A DNA stretch of 64,000 nucleotides from Zopfochytrium polystomum (lineage: Eukaryota; Chytridiomycota; Chytridiomycetes; Chytridiales; Chytridiaceae): contig JAIVFJ010000145.1 of assembly GCA_025765615.1 (NCBI GenBank), positions 1 to 64,000 of the forward strand. The letters are read 5' to 3'. Shown in pieces: positions 31,270 through 43,444 of the stretch (positions are counted from its first letter, which is position 1; the number at the start of each line of letters is the position of its first letter). The notes beneath the pieces are model-generated. The model saw nothing but the letters and a program-made list of their open reading frames with translations, had not been told where the DNA came from and did not search any database. The translations under genes were made by a program, and so were the position numbers.

Positions 31270-32187
31270 TATTGCGGCGGCTTCACCGTCTTCGAATTGC
31301 CGCAATTGTGGTCTTCGGCCGTGATCCCAACAACACCATGCTACTAGTGCGGCGACTTCGTCGCCGCCATCACAAAAATTGGAGCACCTGTCCTACTCTC
31401 CCTTTTTCTTCAGGTGTAAGTGGGACTGATTGCCATGCCGACCAAAGACAGTACAAGAACAACTCCTCTCACCTGTGACAAGGGTGCCATGAAAGGCCTT
31501 GCCGTGTGAGACAGAAGTTTCACCAGTGGCAGGAAAATCTTTTCACATAGACCAGGGCGAAACCCTGACCCAAGCAAGCCGACCTTCATTCCTAACTCTC
31601 TACATGGCCTGCCACTGCATTCATTGCGGACTGCCACACTCTTCATTTAACTTTTTTTGGCCTGCTGCACTGGTCTGTATCTTTTTTTCAACTAGGCAGG
31701 CTCTTTCTCTTCCTGCTGGCCCCTTTGGGGCGGGAACAATAAAAAAAAAAAAATCTTTTTTTCAACTTTTTTTTTTTTTTGGGAAGGGTTGCTTATAAGT
31801 CAACGGTGATCTGAATATTCTTGGTCCCGCACTATTAGTGTGATATTTGTGTGGCCAGAAGATATTCTTTTTTTTTTAATTCATCCCCAGCAGAGCCAGG
31901 CCTCAGAGGAAGCCTTTTGTTTGGCCCGCAAGGTTCAATCTTTATTTTATCCCCTTTTCAATAACTGAAGTGGTTCAATCGGTTTTCAAAACCGAATTTG
32001 TTGGGCAGCCTCGGCGGTCTGCGACACGGCCACCAAATCGCGGTGGCGACCCGATAATTATTTGTTCTTTTTTCTCTTTCCTTTTTTAAAATCAACGGAG
32101 CCCGATAAGCTTTTCTTTTTGTGTTCTTTGCCAATTTTTTTTTTTTTCCTTTTTTTTTTTTCTTTTTCTTTTCTGCCTTACCCGACA
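31270..32187. other. Intergenic with poly-T tracts upstream of a membrane protein gene
   Basis: Holds the SINE-like tail and several T or A homopolymers. 32040-32180 is strongly pyrimidine-rich directly before the start codon at 32188, which suits a fungal promoter/5' UTR. Confidence 0.45.
31685..31756 (+). repeat. SINE-type 3' tail
   Basis: GCTCTTTCTCTTCCTGCTGG, CCCTTTGGGGCGGGAACAAT and an A tract. This matches the 3' end of the SINE at 59866-60152 (read on minus). The upstream body does not visibly match, so only the tail is called. Confidence 0.6.
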
Positions 32188-33838
32188 ATGTCCCTTGACA
32201 GCGTGAGCGACCACCACCACCTCCGACTCGGCCCGACGGCGTTGTCATCCGCCGCGACGGCGTCGGCGCCGCCGCAGCTTCCACCTCCGTCGTCGCCGCT
32301 CTCACACGAGCAAGCAGCGCCGCCAAACGCCCTCCCGACCACCGCCGGCGCCGCTCCACCTCCACCTCCTCCTCCTGCTCCTCACTCGGCGCCGTTGAGT
32401 ACCTCCTGCGCCAGCTCACCGTCATCGTCGTCATCCTCCTCAACATCATCATCATCATTCGACCGCTACCAGTGCGATGGCGACGGGCGTGCACCTGCTG
32501 ACGGCAGCGGCGGCGGCGCACCTTCCGCAGGGGCGTCCTTGACACTGCAGCCACCAGCGCCAACCCCGTCACTAATGCTCCAGCGATCCCCCGCGCTGGA
32601 GCGGCTTACTCCGTTCGCGGTGGTGGACATTGACGGCCCGAGCGGATCCACTGCCGGCTCAACGTCCTCGGACGCGCCACCCCGCGGAACAACAGAAACA
32701 GCGGCTGATGCGCCGGGATCGAGCGAAGCAACTGGAGGAGCGTTTGCTGCCTCCCGAGCTCCCCGGCGTGCCCGCTTGCACACAATACCTGTCCGCTACC
32801 ACGACAGAACCCAGCCGACCCGGCTTTTCCTGGATCCCGTGTTTCCCGACGATCTTACGGGACGGGTATGTATTGCCCCACGTCTTTGTGCTTTTTTACA
32901 CTCTGTTCGCGATCTACCAACGCTTTCCACTGTTTTTGCAACATCCCACCATTTCCACCCCCCAGATTCCCAACACGGAGTTTGTAGGCCGCATCGCGCA
33001 GCTCAACCAGACGCTCGCCTCGTTCCGGACCCTTCGCCACTACGGACCCATGATCCTGCTCTACGCGACGCTGGTCTCCCTCGCGATCGTGCTACTCGCC
33101 GTGCTTGACATCCTGAGTGTCCTGCACATTGTCAGCCCCGTAGGCGTCGCGGTGGTCGTGGCGATCGTCGCCGTGTTTGTCGTCTTCTACCTTGGCGGCC
33201 TGTACGACTACGAGCCGCGCCGCGCCGTCGCGTTGCTCCTCAAGCGCTTCAACACGATCGACCGCCCGCGCGGCGTCGGATGGCGTTCCGTGTGGGACGA
33301 CAAGGCGCTCACGAAGCCGATGCCGGGGCCCGTCCTCGTGCGGTGGCGCGTCGTCATCGAGCAGCTCGTCGGCCCGGACGACGTGATGGGACCCGATGAC
33401 GGCGTGGATGACGACGACGGCTACGGCTTCGACGACGGCGAGGCAGGCACCGAGCGGCGCCGGCGGCGGCGGCGGCGTCGTCGCCAGTGGGCGTGGTGGC
33501 GCGGCAACGTTCCGTTCGACGACGCCGCGGCCGCGGCCGATGGCGCGGACGAAGTGTACGACGACGGTGACGACAACAACAACGGCGGCCAAGCGCACGG
33601 CCTGGAGCTGCGACCGCGGAACGGCGGACCGTCGCTTCCGCCATTCGTCGTGTCGGGCGCCACGGGTGCGGTCGGCGCGGTCGCTGGCCCCGCAGACGAC
33701 ACGCTGCCGGCGTACCGGGCGGGCGCGGGGACGTCCGCACCACCGTCGACGTCGCGCATGGCACGGCCCGGTGGACGTGGCGACGAGAATTTTTCTCTGC
33801 CGCATTCGCGCACGTCGCTTCCGCCGCAGTATGCGTAA
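32188..33838 (+). CDS. Two-pass membrane protein, family not recognised
   Basis: Two exons, 32188-32865 and 32966-33838, with a 100 bp GTATGT...CAG intron in phase 0. This resolves an apparent frame change and gives 516 residues. Residues 1-200 are Ser/Pro/Ala-rich low complexity. A conserved-looking core follows: IPVRYHDRTQPTRLFLDP, PNTEFVGRIAQLNQTLASF, two membrane segments (MILLYATLVSLAIVLLAVLDIL and VGVAVVVAIVAVFVVFYLGG), then YDYEPRRAVALLLKRFNTIDR and RGVGWRSVWDD. The C-terminal 150 residues are low complexity with an Arg cluster and acidic stretches. Both tails probably face the same side of the membrane. I do not recognise the family. Confidence 0.72.
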
Positions 33839-34801
33839 AGGGGCGGTCGTTCTTGCCAATTTTTGTTCTTGCCTCGTTCCTCGCAACACTCTTCTCTTCA
33901 CTTCTGTTTTCCTTTCCGTCCTGTTTTTATCTTTTTCTGCCTGAGCGTCTTGGCTTTCACTGCTCTTCTTGGACAACCAAATTTTTGGTCTATTTTTTTT
34001 TCTTTTTTTTTCTCCCTCTCTTTTTTTTTTGACCGAGCTTTCCCCGCTCTGGCCTCATGCCATCAATCATCCAAGAATCACGGCAGTATTACCTCCCCTC
34101 CGCACAGCAGGGTCACTGAACACCCACCCTCCCTCCCTCCTCTCTCCCACTGTCTGTCTCTCGGCTTCTTCAAGTTCTTGGCCTCCACATAGCTCCTCCT
34201 TGTATCCTTCCTTCCTTTCTTCCTTCCTTCCTTCCTTCCACCTCCCTCCGCCCCTCCTCCTCCTCCCTCATATTGTGTGTTATTCCCAGTGTTTTCTGTA
34301 TGTACAGCACATGCGTGCCCCCCTGCCGCCCTTCCGCCCTTCCGTCCTTTCTCACGGATCACGAACTATTCGCTGGGAACAGACATTTGAAACAAACAAA
34401 AAAAGGAAAAAGAAAAACTGGCTGCCTCCGTGGAGGCGGCACCGTGGACATCTTCCTGCCATTTGCTGAGGCCAGGAAGCACCCACCTTGCACTCAACGA
34501 TCGGCCTCGACAAAGCTTTTTCTCTATTCGTCCCATCATCGCAGAAAGAGCCTCGGCCAGGCGCTCACAGCAGAACAATTGGAGCTCCCAAAGCATCCGT
34601 GAACTGAACCCCCCAACCCCACAACACCAACCCAACACTTGCACATACACAAACAAAGGAAAGAAGAAAAGAACCAGCGAAACGCAACCCAAAGACTCAC
34701 ACACAGCACTAGTTCTTGACGCGCAAAAAATGGGGAAAGAGAAGGGCGGGACCGAGGCATCCCACGACCTTCCCAAACCACACAAAAAGGTGCTGCGTCC
34801 A
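33839..34801. other. Intergenic between convergent genes
   Basis: Pyrimidine-rich with (TTCC)n at about 34205-34240 and several T tracts. It lies between the 3' ends of the membrane protein gene (plus) and the Stm1/SERBP1 gene (minus). No gene is seen. Confidence 0.5.
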
Positions 34802-36115
34802 TCACGCACCGAGCGAAGGGAAGGCCTCCTTGTCGTTGACATTGATGACGTTACCGTAACCTCCACGGCCGCCGCCGCGGCCACTGTTGCCGCCACGGCC
34901 GCCGCGGCCACCACGGCCTCCGCGCTCACCGCGCTCGCTGCGGCGACCTTCGTCCGAGAATCGTTGCTCGATCTCCAGAACAGCGACTTTTTTGGGTTCC
35001 TTCTTCTCCTTTGGCTCTTTCGCCTCCTTTTCCTTCGGCTTTTCGGACTGCCGTGGGTGAAGAGAGAAAATATGTCAAATTTTGCACAATCGAAACTTGC
35101 TGTTCGTGATATCGAGCTACCTTGCCAACAAAGAACACCTTCTCTTCTTTCTTGAGGATGTTCTCTGCTTTGAACTGGTACGATTCGCCTTCGTTCGCTT
35201 TTCGCTTGGGGACAGCTGCTGCGACCTTCTTGGCCTGCAGCTGCGAAAAGTACTGGTCGAGGGTCAGGACCTTCTCCTCCTCTTCGACTGGGGCAGCGGG
35301 GGAGGCCGCCGCGTCCGCAGGAGCCTCCTTTGGGGCCTCTGCGTCCGCGGCACTAATAGAAAAGAGAAAGTCGAAATCAGAGAACATTCTCTCAAACGCT
35401 TTCGCTGGACAACTCACTTCGCCGCTTCGGCGTCCTTCGTAGCTTCGGCCTCGGCAGTGGTGGGGTTGCCCCACGAGCCTTTGCCGGCAACGTCCTTCTT
35501 CTCGCCGTCGTGCCGGGGGTTGCCGCTGTGACGGTCGAACTCGCGACCGCGGTAGGCGCCGCCGCCACGGCCACCACGCCTGCCGTGGTGGTGATCGTCG
35601 TCGCGACGTGGGCGGCGTTCCCTCACCTCGCCCGATTCGCCGCCACCGTATCCGCCGCCCTCCTTCGGACCTTTGCGGACATGTCAACAGTGAAAACAAT
35701 CACAGAAAGAGAGCCCGAAGGTACCTGAGCGGTCGCCACCGTAGCGTGGGCCACCGCCGCGGCGGGGACCATCGCCGCGCTCGGCGCGGTCAACACGGTC
35801 GGCGCGGTCTCCGCGCTCGGGGCGCTCAGTGCGCTCGGGGCGCTCGCCTCGCTCCTGGCGCTCACCGCGCTCCGGGCGTTCACCGCGTTCGGGCCGCTCA
35901 GCACGGGGGGGGCGGTCGGCACGATCTCCGCCACGGTTGGCCTTGCTGCCCTTGAGGTTGGCACCAGGCACTGGGGGTTGCTCCGGCTTCTTCTGGGCGG
36001 GGGCCTTGGCTGACGCCTTGGCGGGCGCCGCAGGGGCGGCGGCGGGGGCGGTCTGTGGGACATCGTCGTCACCACCGTCTTCGCCCAGAAGAGCGAAAAA
36101 ATTCGACGACGCCAT
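34802..36115 (-). CDS. Stm1/SERBP1 (HABP4_PAI-RBP1) family ribosome-associated protein
   Basis: Four exons: 36115-35725, 35670-35418, 35352-35121, 35047-34802. All are GT-AG with matching phases, giving 373 residues. The N-terminus MASSNFFALLGEDGGDDD matches the Stm1 N-terminal motif. Next come an Arg/Glu/Asp repeat region (PERGERPERGERQERGER style), an RGG segment, and the family hallmark REFDRHSGNPRHDGEKKD (about residue 174). After this lie the Lys-rich part with LTLDQYFSQLQAKK, a second RGG cluster and the C-terminal NDKEAFPSLG. Family members sit in the mRNA channel of idle 80S ribosomes and preserve them during starvation, and they also bind G-quadruplex nucleic acid. Both roles are family knowledge. 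It lies head-to-tail after the SWEET gene. Confidence 0.93.
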
Positions 36116-37199
36116 GCCTGCGAGCTGCTGCGAGAAGGAAGAAGATTGAGACGGGCGGGTTTCCGGTTTAGTGGGAAGAGTACAAAGAAGCGTGCAGGAG
36201 GAGAGGGTGGGTGTTCGATGGACTGCCGTCTCTAGGCGTTATGGAAACAGCTGCCGTTTCCAGCGTGGGAAGGCGACCATCGTTCACTCTGCGAGCTGCT
36301 GGGGAGCGACCAATATTGAGACATTTAAGCCCGTTCTGCACAAAGATCTTCACTGAGAGCATCCAAAGATCCCCAGTCGCGCGACGCCAGACTGCTGTGA
36401 TAATCGACATCGGAGAGATCACGTATGACGATTTTGATTTCACGTCCAAAAAGCACACCGAGACGTCCCAGGGGGCAGGTTGGCAACGACACGGCTAGAG
36501 ATCGATAGAGAGAAGGTGCGATGGCAGAGATAGGAGGATGAGAAGAGAGGGGATGGGGATGGGGATGGGGATGGGGATGGGATGCGATGGGATGGGATAG
36601 GCAGGGATGGGGGAAGGGTCGAGGGCGATCGACTCGTCGCCGTTTCTTCGTTCGGACCACATTGCCACGCACTCTCGCCTGACCTGGTAGTGGTTGGTAA
36701 AAAGAGTTCTTTCTTTTTTTTTCTCTTTCTTTCCGTTTTTTTTTTTTTTTTTTTCGTTCCTTCCCAATCAGTTTTGCAAGAAAGACCACCGCTACGAGAT
36801 ATGACACACTCCACACACAAGACTCAAGACAGTTCCCGTCGACTCTGTTGTTTGCTGTTATTCGTTCTTTATCGTGGCTTCTGACACACACACACACACA
36901 CACATTGAGGTGTGTGCTTTTCACGGTTTTCCTTTGCGGTCCACCCCCTGCCATCACCAAAGATTTTGGGAGGAAAAAAATCATGAAAGAGTTCAGGGTC
37001 CGAGGAAGGTTGCGGTGAAGTACCGAGTCCGATGAAGGTCAACAATCTGAATTGCAAAAAGAAAGGGTTGGCGGCAAGTGCGCGATATCGTGGCCGGGAG
37101 CACGGGATGAGGGGAAGTATAGGAAAAGAGGAGAAGGCAAGAGCAGCCGAAAAAAGCGAATGGTAGCAGAGGGTTCCTGACAGTTTTTGCTTCATCCAT
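36116..37199. other. Intergenic between SWEET and Stm1/SERBP1
   Basis: Apart from the G-rich tract it holds a poly-T run (about 36735-36755) and a (CA)n at about 36885-36904. It probably includes the Stm1/SERBP1 promoter. No gene is recognised. Confidence 0.5.
36548..36600 (+). repeat. (GGGGAT)n tract, G-quadruplex candidate
   Basis: Five consecutive G4 runs spaced by AT (GGGGATGGGGATGGGGAT...), then GGG runs, about 430 bp upstream of the Stm1/SERBP1 start codon. The G-rich strand is the plus strand. Four or more G runs with short loops satisfy the usual intramolecular G-quadruplex pattern. Confidence 0.75.
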
Positions 37200-38707
37200 T
37201 CAAACCGCTGTCAGCAGCTCCGACGATGAGTTAGCTGAGACGGGTCCAGCGAGTGCACCACTAGACTGCTGCCTCGCCTTCTGCGCCAAAACATCGTCGC
37301 CCGCCCCAAGCCCCTTTCCCCGTGGGAAAAGAGCAAGCAGAACGAGCTGGAATATTGCCAAAAAGGCGCCAATGATGTTCGGGACAGCAATGAAAACTGG
37401 TCGAAAACATTAAAGTTAGCAAGCATCCCCACTGAAATCGCAATCGTGGAAATAAGAAACGTTATCCGAACGTACAGTCCGTCGAAACAAGGCCGTAGAC
37501 GCCCCACAGGCCACCGTTGATGAGACTAGAGGGGCAATAGGCAAAAAAAGGGGGTCAAGAAAGGCCGACAACGAAACCAAAAGTATATATATAATGACAT
37601 TGCGGACTCACGAGGGTAACGGCAATCGCGGGGTTCAAGCTGGACGAGTCTTTCGAACGAATGACTGTGGCGAATGTTGTAAGCGGACTTGCATAGAAAA
37701 AAACCAAGGCAATATTTGCTGCAAAGCCGACAACAAGTTTGCCCGTATCGAAGGAGAGAGATATGAAGGCAATTCCTGCCATAATGAAGACAACCGTTGA
37801 GAGGCCGACTAGAGCGAGCAGTGTGTTTCGCTGAGTTTTCTCGTCCGTGAGCGGAAACAGCAGTACTGCAGCAGTAGATCCAATAGACCATCCAATCAGA
37901 TTTGGTGTGAAAACGAAGTAGTCCTTTATGAGGCTCCCTGTATTGAATGATTTGATGCAAAGGAGAGACAACTTGTCAGTTCCCAGTTTCCGTTCCATTC
38001 GTAAGGCGCTCGCTGATCGTGGGGGAGGACGAACCATACAAAATCCAGCCGAGGCAGTTTGCGGTGATGAGGGCGAACGGAAGTCTGGCGGTACGAAACG
38101 CCCAGAAACAAAAGAAGAAAAAGAGAACCACGTTTCGTTACAAGCACCGGCCGATCGGCGGTAACAAAAGAAAAAGCAAAAAAAAAGGGAACTCACGCGT
38201 TCAGCGACCCGATCTGCTTCGATTTAACGGCTGCGAATACGGCTGGAAGAGGACCGATGAAGAGAAGCAGCCCTGTGACACCGCCGCTGAGATTGGATCG
38301 CAAGAAAACGGGGGGCAGTCAGATCCACTTTTGAGAACGACAGAGCATTTAGGAGTTACGGAGACCGTTGCCACTGGCCGGCGACGCTTGGTTAGGCTGA
38401 TCGAGAGGCGAGCCTGTTGACCTGCACTCCCACTTCTCCCTCACACTGCCTCGCTCGCACTCGCTCACTCACTTTCTCGATGCGCTCGCAAGCACCTTCG
38501 CTCCACTGGCTCACAGTACACCGCGGCTGCTGCAAATGTACCAACTACAATGCTGCTGCTACTACTACTGGTCCTGGCTACTACTGCTGTACTACCACAA
38601 CTTCTAACTAACTACCACTCGCTCGTAGAATACTCAAATACTCACAGCGAGGGCACGACGTACGAGAGGACGGCGTGGCATGCGTCCGAGTGGCATTCGA
38701 TGCCCAT
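37200..38707 (-). CDS. SWEET-type (MtN3/saliva) sugar transporter, with two splice junctions out of frame
   Basis: Six exons: 38707-38646, 38286-38197, 38084-38034, 37937-37612, 37525-37476, 37396-37200; about 258 residues, normal for SWEETs. The two triple-helix repeats are recognisable: GGVTGLLLFIGPLPAVFAAVK, ALITANCLGW and VFTPNLIGW; then FYASPLTTFATVIRSKDSSS, LINGGLWGVYGLV and FIAVPNIIGAFLAIFQL. These carry the proline tetrad region and the Asn-bearing substrate site. SWEETs move sugars passively across membranes, and the sugar is not predictable. The exon 3/4 junction fits only if the five-A run (plus strand 38039-38043) is one shorter, giving the family consensus W-I-L-Y-G. The exon 4/5 junction also needs one base less near CCC at 37615-37617. 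Hence either assembly errors or a recent pseudogene. Confidence 0.82.
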
Positions 38708-38753
38708 TGTTGCTGTTGGTTGTTGTTGTTGTGATTGTTGGGTTGCTGTTGTT

Positions 38754-38826
38754 GTCTGTCTGTCTGTCTGTCCATCTGTCTGCCTTCCTGCCTGACCATC
38801 CTTCTATCTGTCTCTCTATCTGTCGG
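38754..38826. repeat. (CTGT)n tetranucleotide repeat upstream of SWEET
   Basis: An interrupted TCTG/CTGT array 50-120 bp before the SWEET start codon, reading as CAGA repeats on the coding strand. Confidence 0.8.
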
Positions 38827-39631
<805 letters not shown>

Positions 39632-39861
39632 CTCAGGAACAGGGCAGGACAGGACAAGGCAGACAAGGAGCTGAGAGGAGTGATGATTGTATTGGAAACA
39701 ATAATTCACTTGAGGGATAGGACAGGTCCCCCATCCCATTTTATACCTTTTGAGAGTCTTCCTGGTCAAGACTCAAAGAAAGCTCCAGAAAGAGCAATTA
39801 GTAATACAAAGATACCAATGACACCAAAGGCAACAACAAGACAAGTCAGGAAAAAGCAATC
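39632..39861 (-). repeat. Truncated chromovirus LTR fragment
   Basis: Matches the right two-thirds of the 353 bp LTR (CAGGAACAGGGCAGG through AACAAGACAAGTCAGGAAA) but breaks off before the distal GAA/TTC array and runs into an A tract at about 39868-39884. It carries more substitutions than the other copies, so it is probably older. No target duplication is visible. Confidence 0.85.
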
Positions 39862-39899
39862 CCAAAAAAAAAAAAAAAAAAAAAGAAGAGAAAAAAGGA

Positions 39900-42800
39900 T
39901 TAACCCTTTAAACCCATAGGTTTTTTACCCACTTTTTTGTGCGGCAGACCCCACTACACCTGCAAATTATTAATCTGCTGCAGTTTCCACATGAATGGAA
40001 AGCCTGAAAAGAGCTCTTTCTTGCTGCAATTTTTTTTCCGCAAAGCGATGCCTGCAGCTGATGTAACAGAGGTTTGAAAATCTGTCCTACATGTGTAGAC
40101 CAAGGACAAATAGGCGTGGTCCTTTATTTAGGACCGGCAATTTTTCGCTTTTGCATTGGTTTCATTAGGAAAAACTATTTTTTTTGTGGCTGCGACAGGA
40201 AGGAGAGGAGAGGATCGGAATACTGCCACCGACAACAACGACAATGACAACAACGATGACGGCGCTGCCATACAATCGATCTCTCGTTCCCCTTGTCCCA
40301 GGCAACTCTGTCAAAGTTCCTACCACCTCCCATCGTGCATGCAGTCGTCATCAGCGGCTTCTACGCACCAATCCAGCCCAAAACCAATCTCCTCAGCCTG
40401 CCTTGCTCTGTACACCACCCCCATGCACCAGCAAAACAACAAGCACCACTGCAAACACCCCCAACCAGTACGCCACCCCAGCCAGCACCACCACAGCCGC
40501 AACCACCACCTCCTCACCCAGCGCCCCATGTCGCTGCCGCCCCTCGCACAATCGCTACCAGGTGCCAGCACGCCAGCACTGCCGTCTGTGTCTGATCACA
40601 GCCACTTTGATGACAACAACCACAACCAGCCCGGTGACGTGCAGGACCACCACCGCCTCTACAGCACCAAAACCCACCCCCTCCACTGACAGCACTCACC
40701 ACCACTGCCACAGCTACATGCTTGCGCAGTGCACGCTGTTGGCCTTCCTGCACGTTATTGCGCTGCAGATTTCACTGTCGTCGGCGGCGGCGTCTGCGTC
40801 CCGCCCTATACCGTCACTGTGCTTAACCACGTTGGGTGGGGGTACCCCCTCCCTCTTCAACAACCAAGGCAGTGGCAATGACGACTGCCACAGCAACAAC
40901 CTCTGCTGCTAGGTCAACCTCCTCAGCCACATCTACTCCATTCCCCACCTGACACCCAGCCCTAAATTTCGCCAATAACCCATTAAGCTCTAATTACGTT
41001 CTAATCATTTTTGTATAATTGACTTTCAGATTTGCAAAGCCAGCCCAGCTAGTACACCTGGCTTGATTCTGAGCAGGTAAGCAAAATTTCTCATTAAACA
41101 CCCAAAGTACTCAATGTCACCCAGCATCATGCAGGATGAGAATAGCCCTCCCAGCACAACTGGCAGAAATGTGAAGAAAGGGCCTGGTCAGCCACCTGGG
41201 CCTTCCAAAATGCAGATCTTCGAAATGAGGCAATCAAAGGAGGGGTTGACCCAAAAGTTGTCAGAAGCATGAAGAAAAAGAAGTTGCAAGACATGTTTAA
41301 GAAAAGGCTTGTGTTGGGAGAATCGCAAATTGGAAGTAAGTAATGACAATTAAAGAGGTAACATTCTAAATGAAGTCGTACACTTCATTGTGATGTGCCA
41401 GATATTTCAGGATCTTCTTCTGATAAAAGTTCTCAGCAATCAAGTGAAAGTGGAGAAAACTCTGTTACAATCATTCCAGTCTCTGTACATTCTGCTGTCT
41501 CTGCTAATTCCTTGGGTGAGTCCGATGGAGAAGAAGATGATTTGGAGGACACCCCTGTGATGGAGTTTTTCGAGGGAGAAGAGCAATGGCAGGATCCACA
41601 CCTCGGTTTGGAGGCAGAAATCGAACCTGTAGGGTGAGAAAACTGTGCATGGAATCATCAGCTTGAATGCAGCCGCAAATTCATCCTTTTCGTGGACCAG
41701 AGACTGGCCTTCCTTCCAAAAGGCTCACCCCTGGCCAAAAGGCTTCCTTCAGGCCGATTGAGGCTTTCAGTCACCTGTGGACTCAAGAGATTCAAGATCT
41801 TGTGGTCAAATTCACCAATGTGAACGCACATAGGAAGGTGTCAGAGGGTTTTTTGGCTGGAACTTTAAGTGACTTGTCCTGGAGATCACTTTCCAGAGAT
41901 GAGTTTGGTCGATTTATTGGGATAATTCTGTACATGGGGCTTGTCCAGCTTGGAGGTGATGATCTATACTGGTCAGATAATAATTTGACTGCAAGAAGCA
42001 TGTACCAAATGAGCCGCATATATCAGAACCGATTTGAGGAGATTATAAAGTACCTTCATTTCTGTGATGAAATGAATGGGTCCGCTATGACAAGCAAGAC
42101 ATACAAAGTTGATCCGTTCCTCAAGCTGGTGCAACGAAGCTTCCAAGCAAACTACACAGTGGGGTCCCAAATTTCAGTTGATGAAATGAAGATTGCATTC
42201 AAAGGACGACTGTCAATTCTTCAGTACATTCAAGCGTGGCATTGTGAGTGATGCTCAATGCAGCTATCTTTACAACTTAGAAGTCTTCACTGGAAAGAGC
42301 ACTGGGACAGGGACGCAGCCTGAAGTTGGCCTGGGTGGAAGTACTGTACTTCGATTGATTGAAAATCTTGAAGGAATGTACAGAACTGTTCATGCAGACA
42401 ATTTCTTTACAAGTGTGGCACTTGCAAAAGAGCTTCTTTTGAGAAAGACATACTTGTGAGGTACAATACACGATCATCGAAAAGGGTTTCCAGCATCTGC
42501 AAAAGTTTCAAGAAAGGAGCCACAATACACTCACAAATATTCCATGATGGATGTGGAAGGAGGTTTTGTTGGAGTGATTGGCTTTGTAGATAAGAGGCCA
42601 TTCCACATGATTTCCACTTGTGATCAGGTCAGCCGGACTAAGACCTTTTCTTCCTTCAATCAACGTACTGGACAACATGACTTAGAATTTGAGAAAACTT
42701 GCACAGCCCTGGAATACAATAAGTTCATGGGTGGCATTGACCTTGTGGACCAAATGATGGGCATTTCTGGAACCCAACGTAAAACAAACAAGCATTGGTA

Positions 42801-42921
42801 TCACAAGATATTCTACTGGGCGCTTGATGCTACTGTCCATAACAGCCGCATTATTTTCAATAAGTTGACTGGAAAGGACCTAAGTATGAATGACTTTCGA
42901 GAGGCACTGGTGGGAACGTAA
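39900..42921 (+). mobile_element. PiggyBac-type DNA transposon, left end plausible, right end not found
   Basis: TTAA at 39900-39903 followed by CCCTTTAAACCCATAGG fits a piggyBac terminus (TTAA target, CCC-starting end). A transposase pseudogene follows. I did not find a matching inverted end or TTAA right after the gene, so the right side may be deleted. 40150-40915 between the left end and the gene is Thr/Pro/His-rich in translation with no recognised domain. Confidence 0.6.
41135..42921 (+). pseudogene. PiggyBac transposase pseudogene
   Basis: The N-terminal acidic part (41395-41637) is followed by the catalytic domain: FRPIEAFSHLWTQEIQDLVV, FIGIILYMGLVQL, YWSDNNLTARSMYQMSRIYQNRF, then SVDEMKIAFKGR (first catalytic Asp, about 42180), TVHADNFFTSVALA (second Asp, about 42395) and FMGGIDLVDQ (third Asp region, about 42740). 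A frameshift near 42228 separates the first Asp block from the rest. A TGA at about 42457 lies after LLLRKTYL where family members have an amino acid followed by GT. No Cys-rich C-terminal finger is visible. It is inactive. Confidence 0.9.
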
Positions 42922-43444
42922 CAACATCGCGCTGTGCCAGATACGGCACGGTGGGCACCGGCACTTCCTTTACGCCGCCAAAACGATGTTGGGGTTCTCT
43001 TTTTTTTTCCTTTTTTTTTTTTTTTTTTGGTCAGATCGAGGATAGAAAGAGAGGGAAAGAGGAGACAGACAAGCAGATAGAGACATTACACAACCCTGAA
43101 AAGCAGAACAGGAAAAGAGAAAGAGAGAGAGAAACAGAGAGAAGAGGTGGACATAGAGAGAGAGCTCGTGCAGTGCAGGCTTACCGCCAACGAAATTTTT
43201 CACGCAAGAGGAAACCGGACAGATTGGAAAGTAACAGAGATAAGAAAAGGTGACGGAAAAAGAAAGAAAACAGCAAGAGGAGCGCACACACAGACAGAAA
43301 ACAAACGCTGGCGCCGGAAGGGTCGAAGCAAGCAAGCGAGCGAAGCCAATCAATATGTAAGACAGAGTCATTCGTCTCCCGTTCGCCGCTTCCCTCCACC
43401 CACCAAAACAAGCCGCCCCGACCATTCCTCACTCCCTCCCGCAT
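42922..43444. other. Intergenic, purine-rich
   Basis: Contains a T tract (about 43010-43029) and AGAGAGA-type repeats. It lies between the piggyBac remnant and the stop codon of the large minus-strand gene. No gene is seen. Confidence 0.5.

Noticed and set aside
36885..36904. (CA)n stretch as a telomere-like or regulatory element
   Set aside because: An ordinary dinucleotide microsatellite; nothing around it suggests more.
38754..38826. TCTG arrays as a CRISPR-like or satellite array
   Set aside because: The units are 4 bp with no spacers, so these are microsatellites.
40184..40912. Thr/Pro-rich 242-codon frame inside the piggyBac region
   Set aside because: Driven by ACC/CAC repeats with overlapping open frames; no domain is seen.
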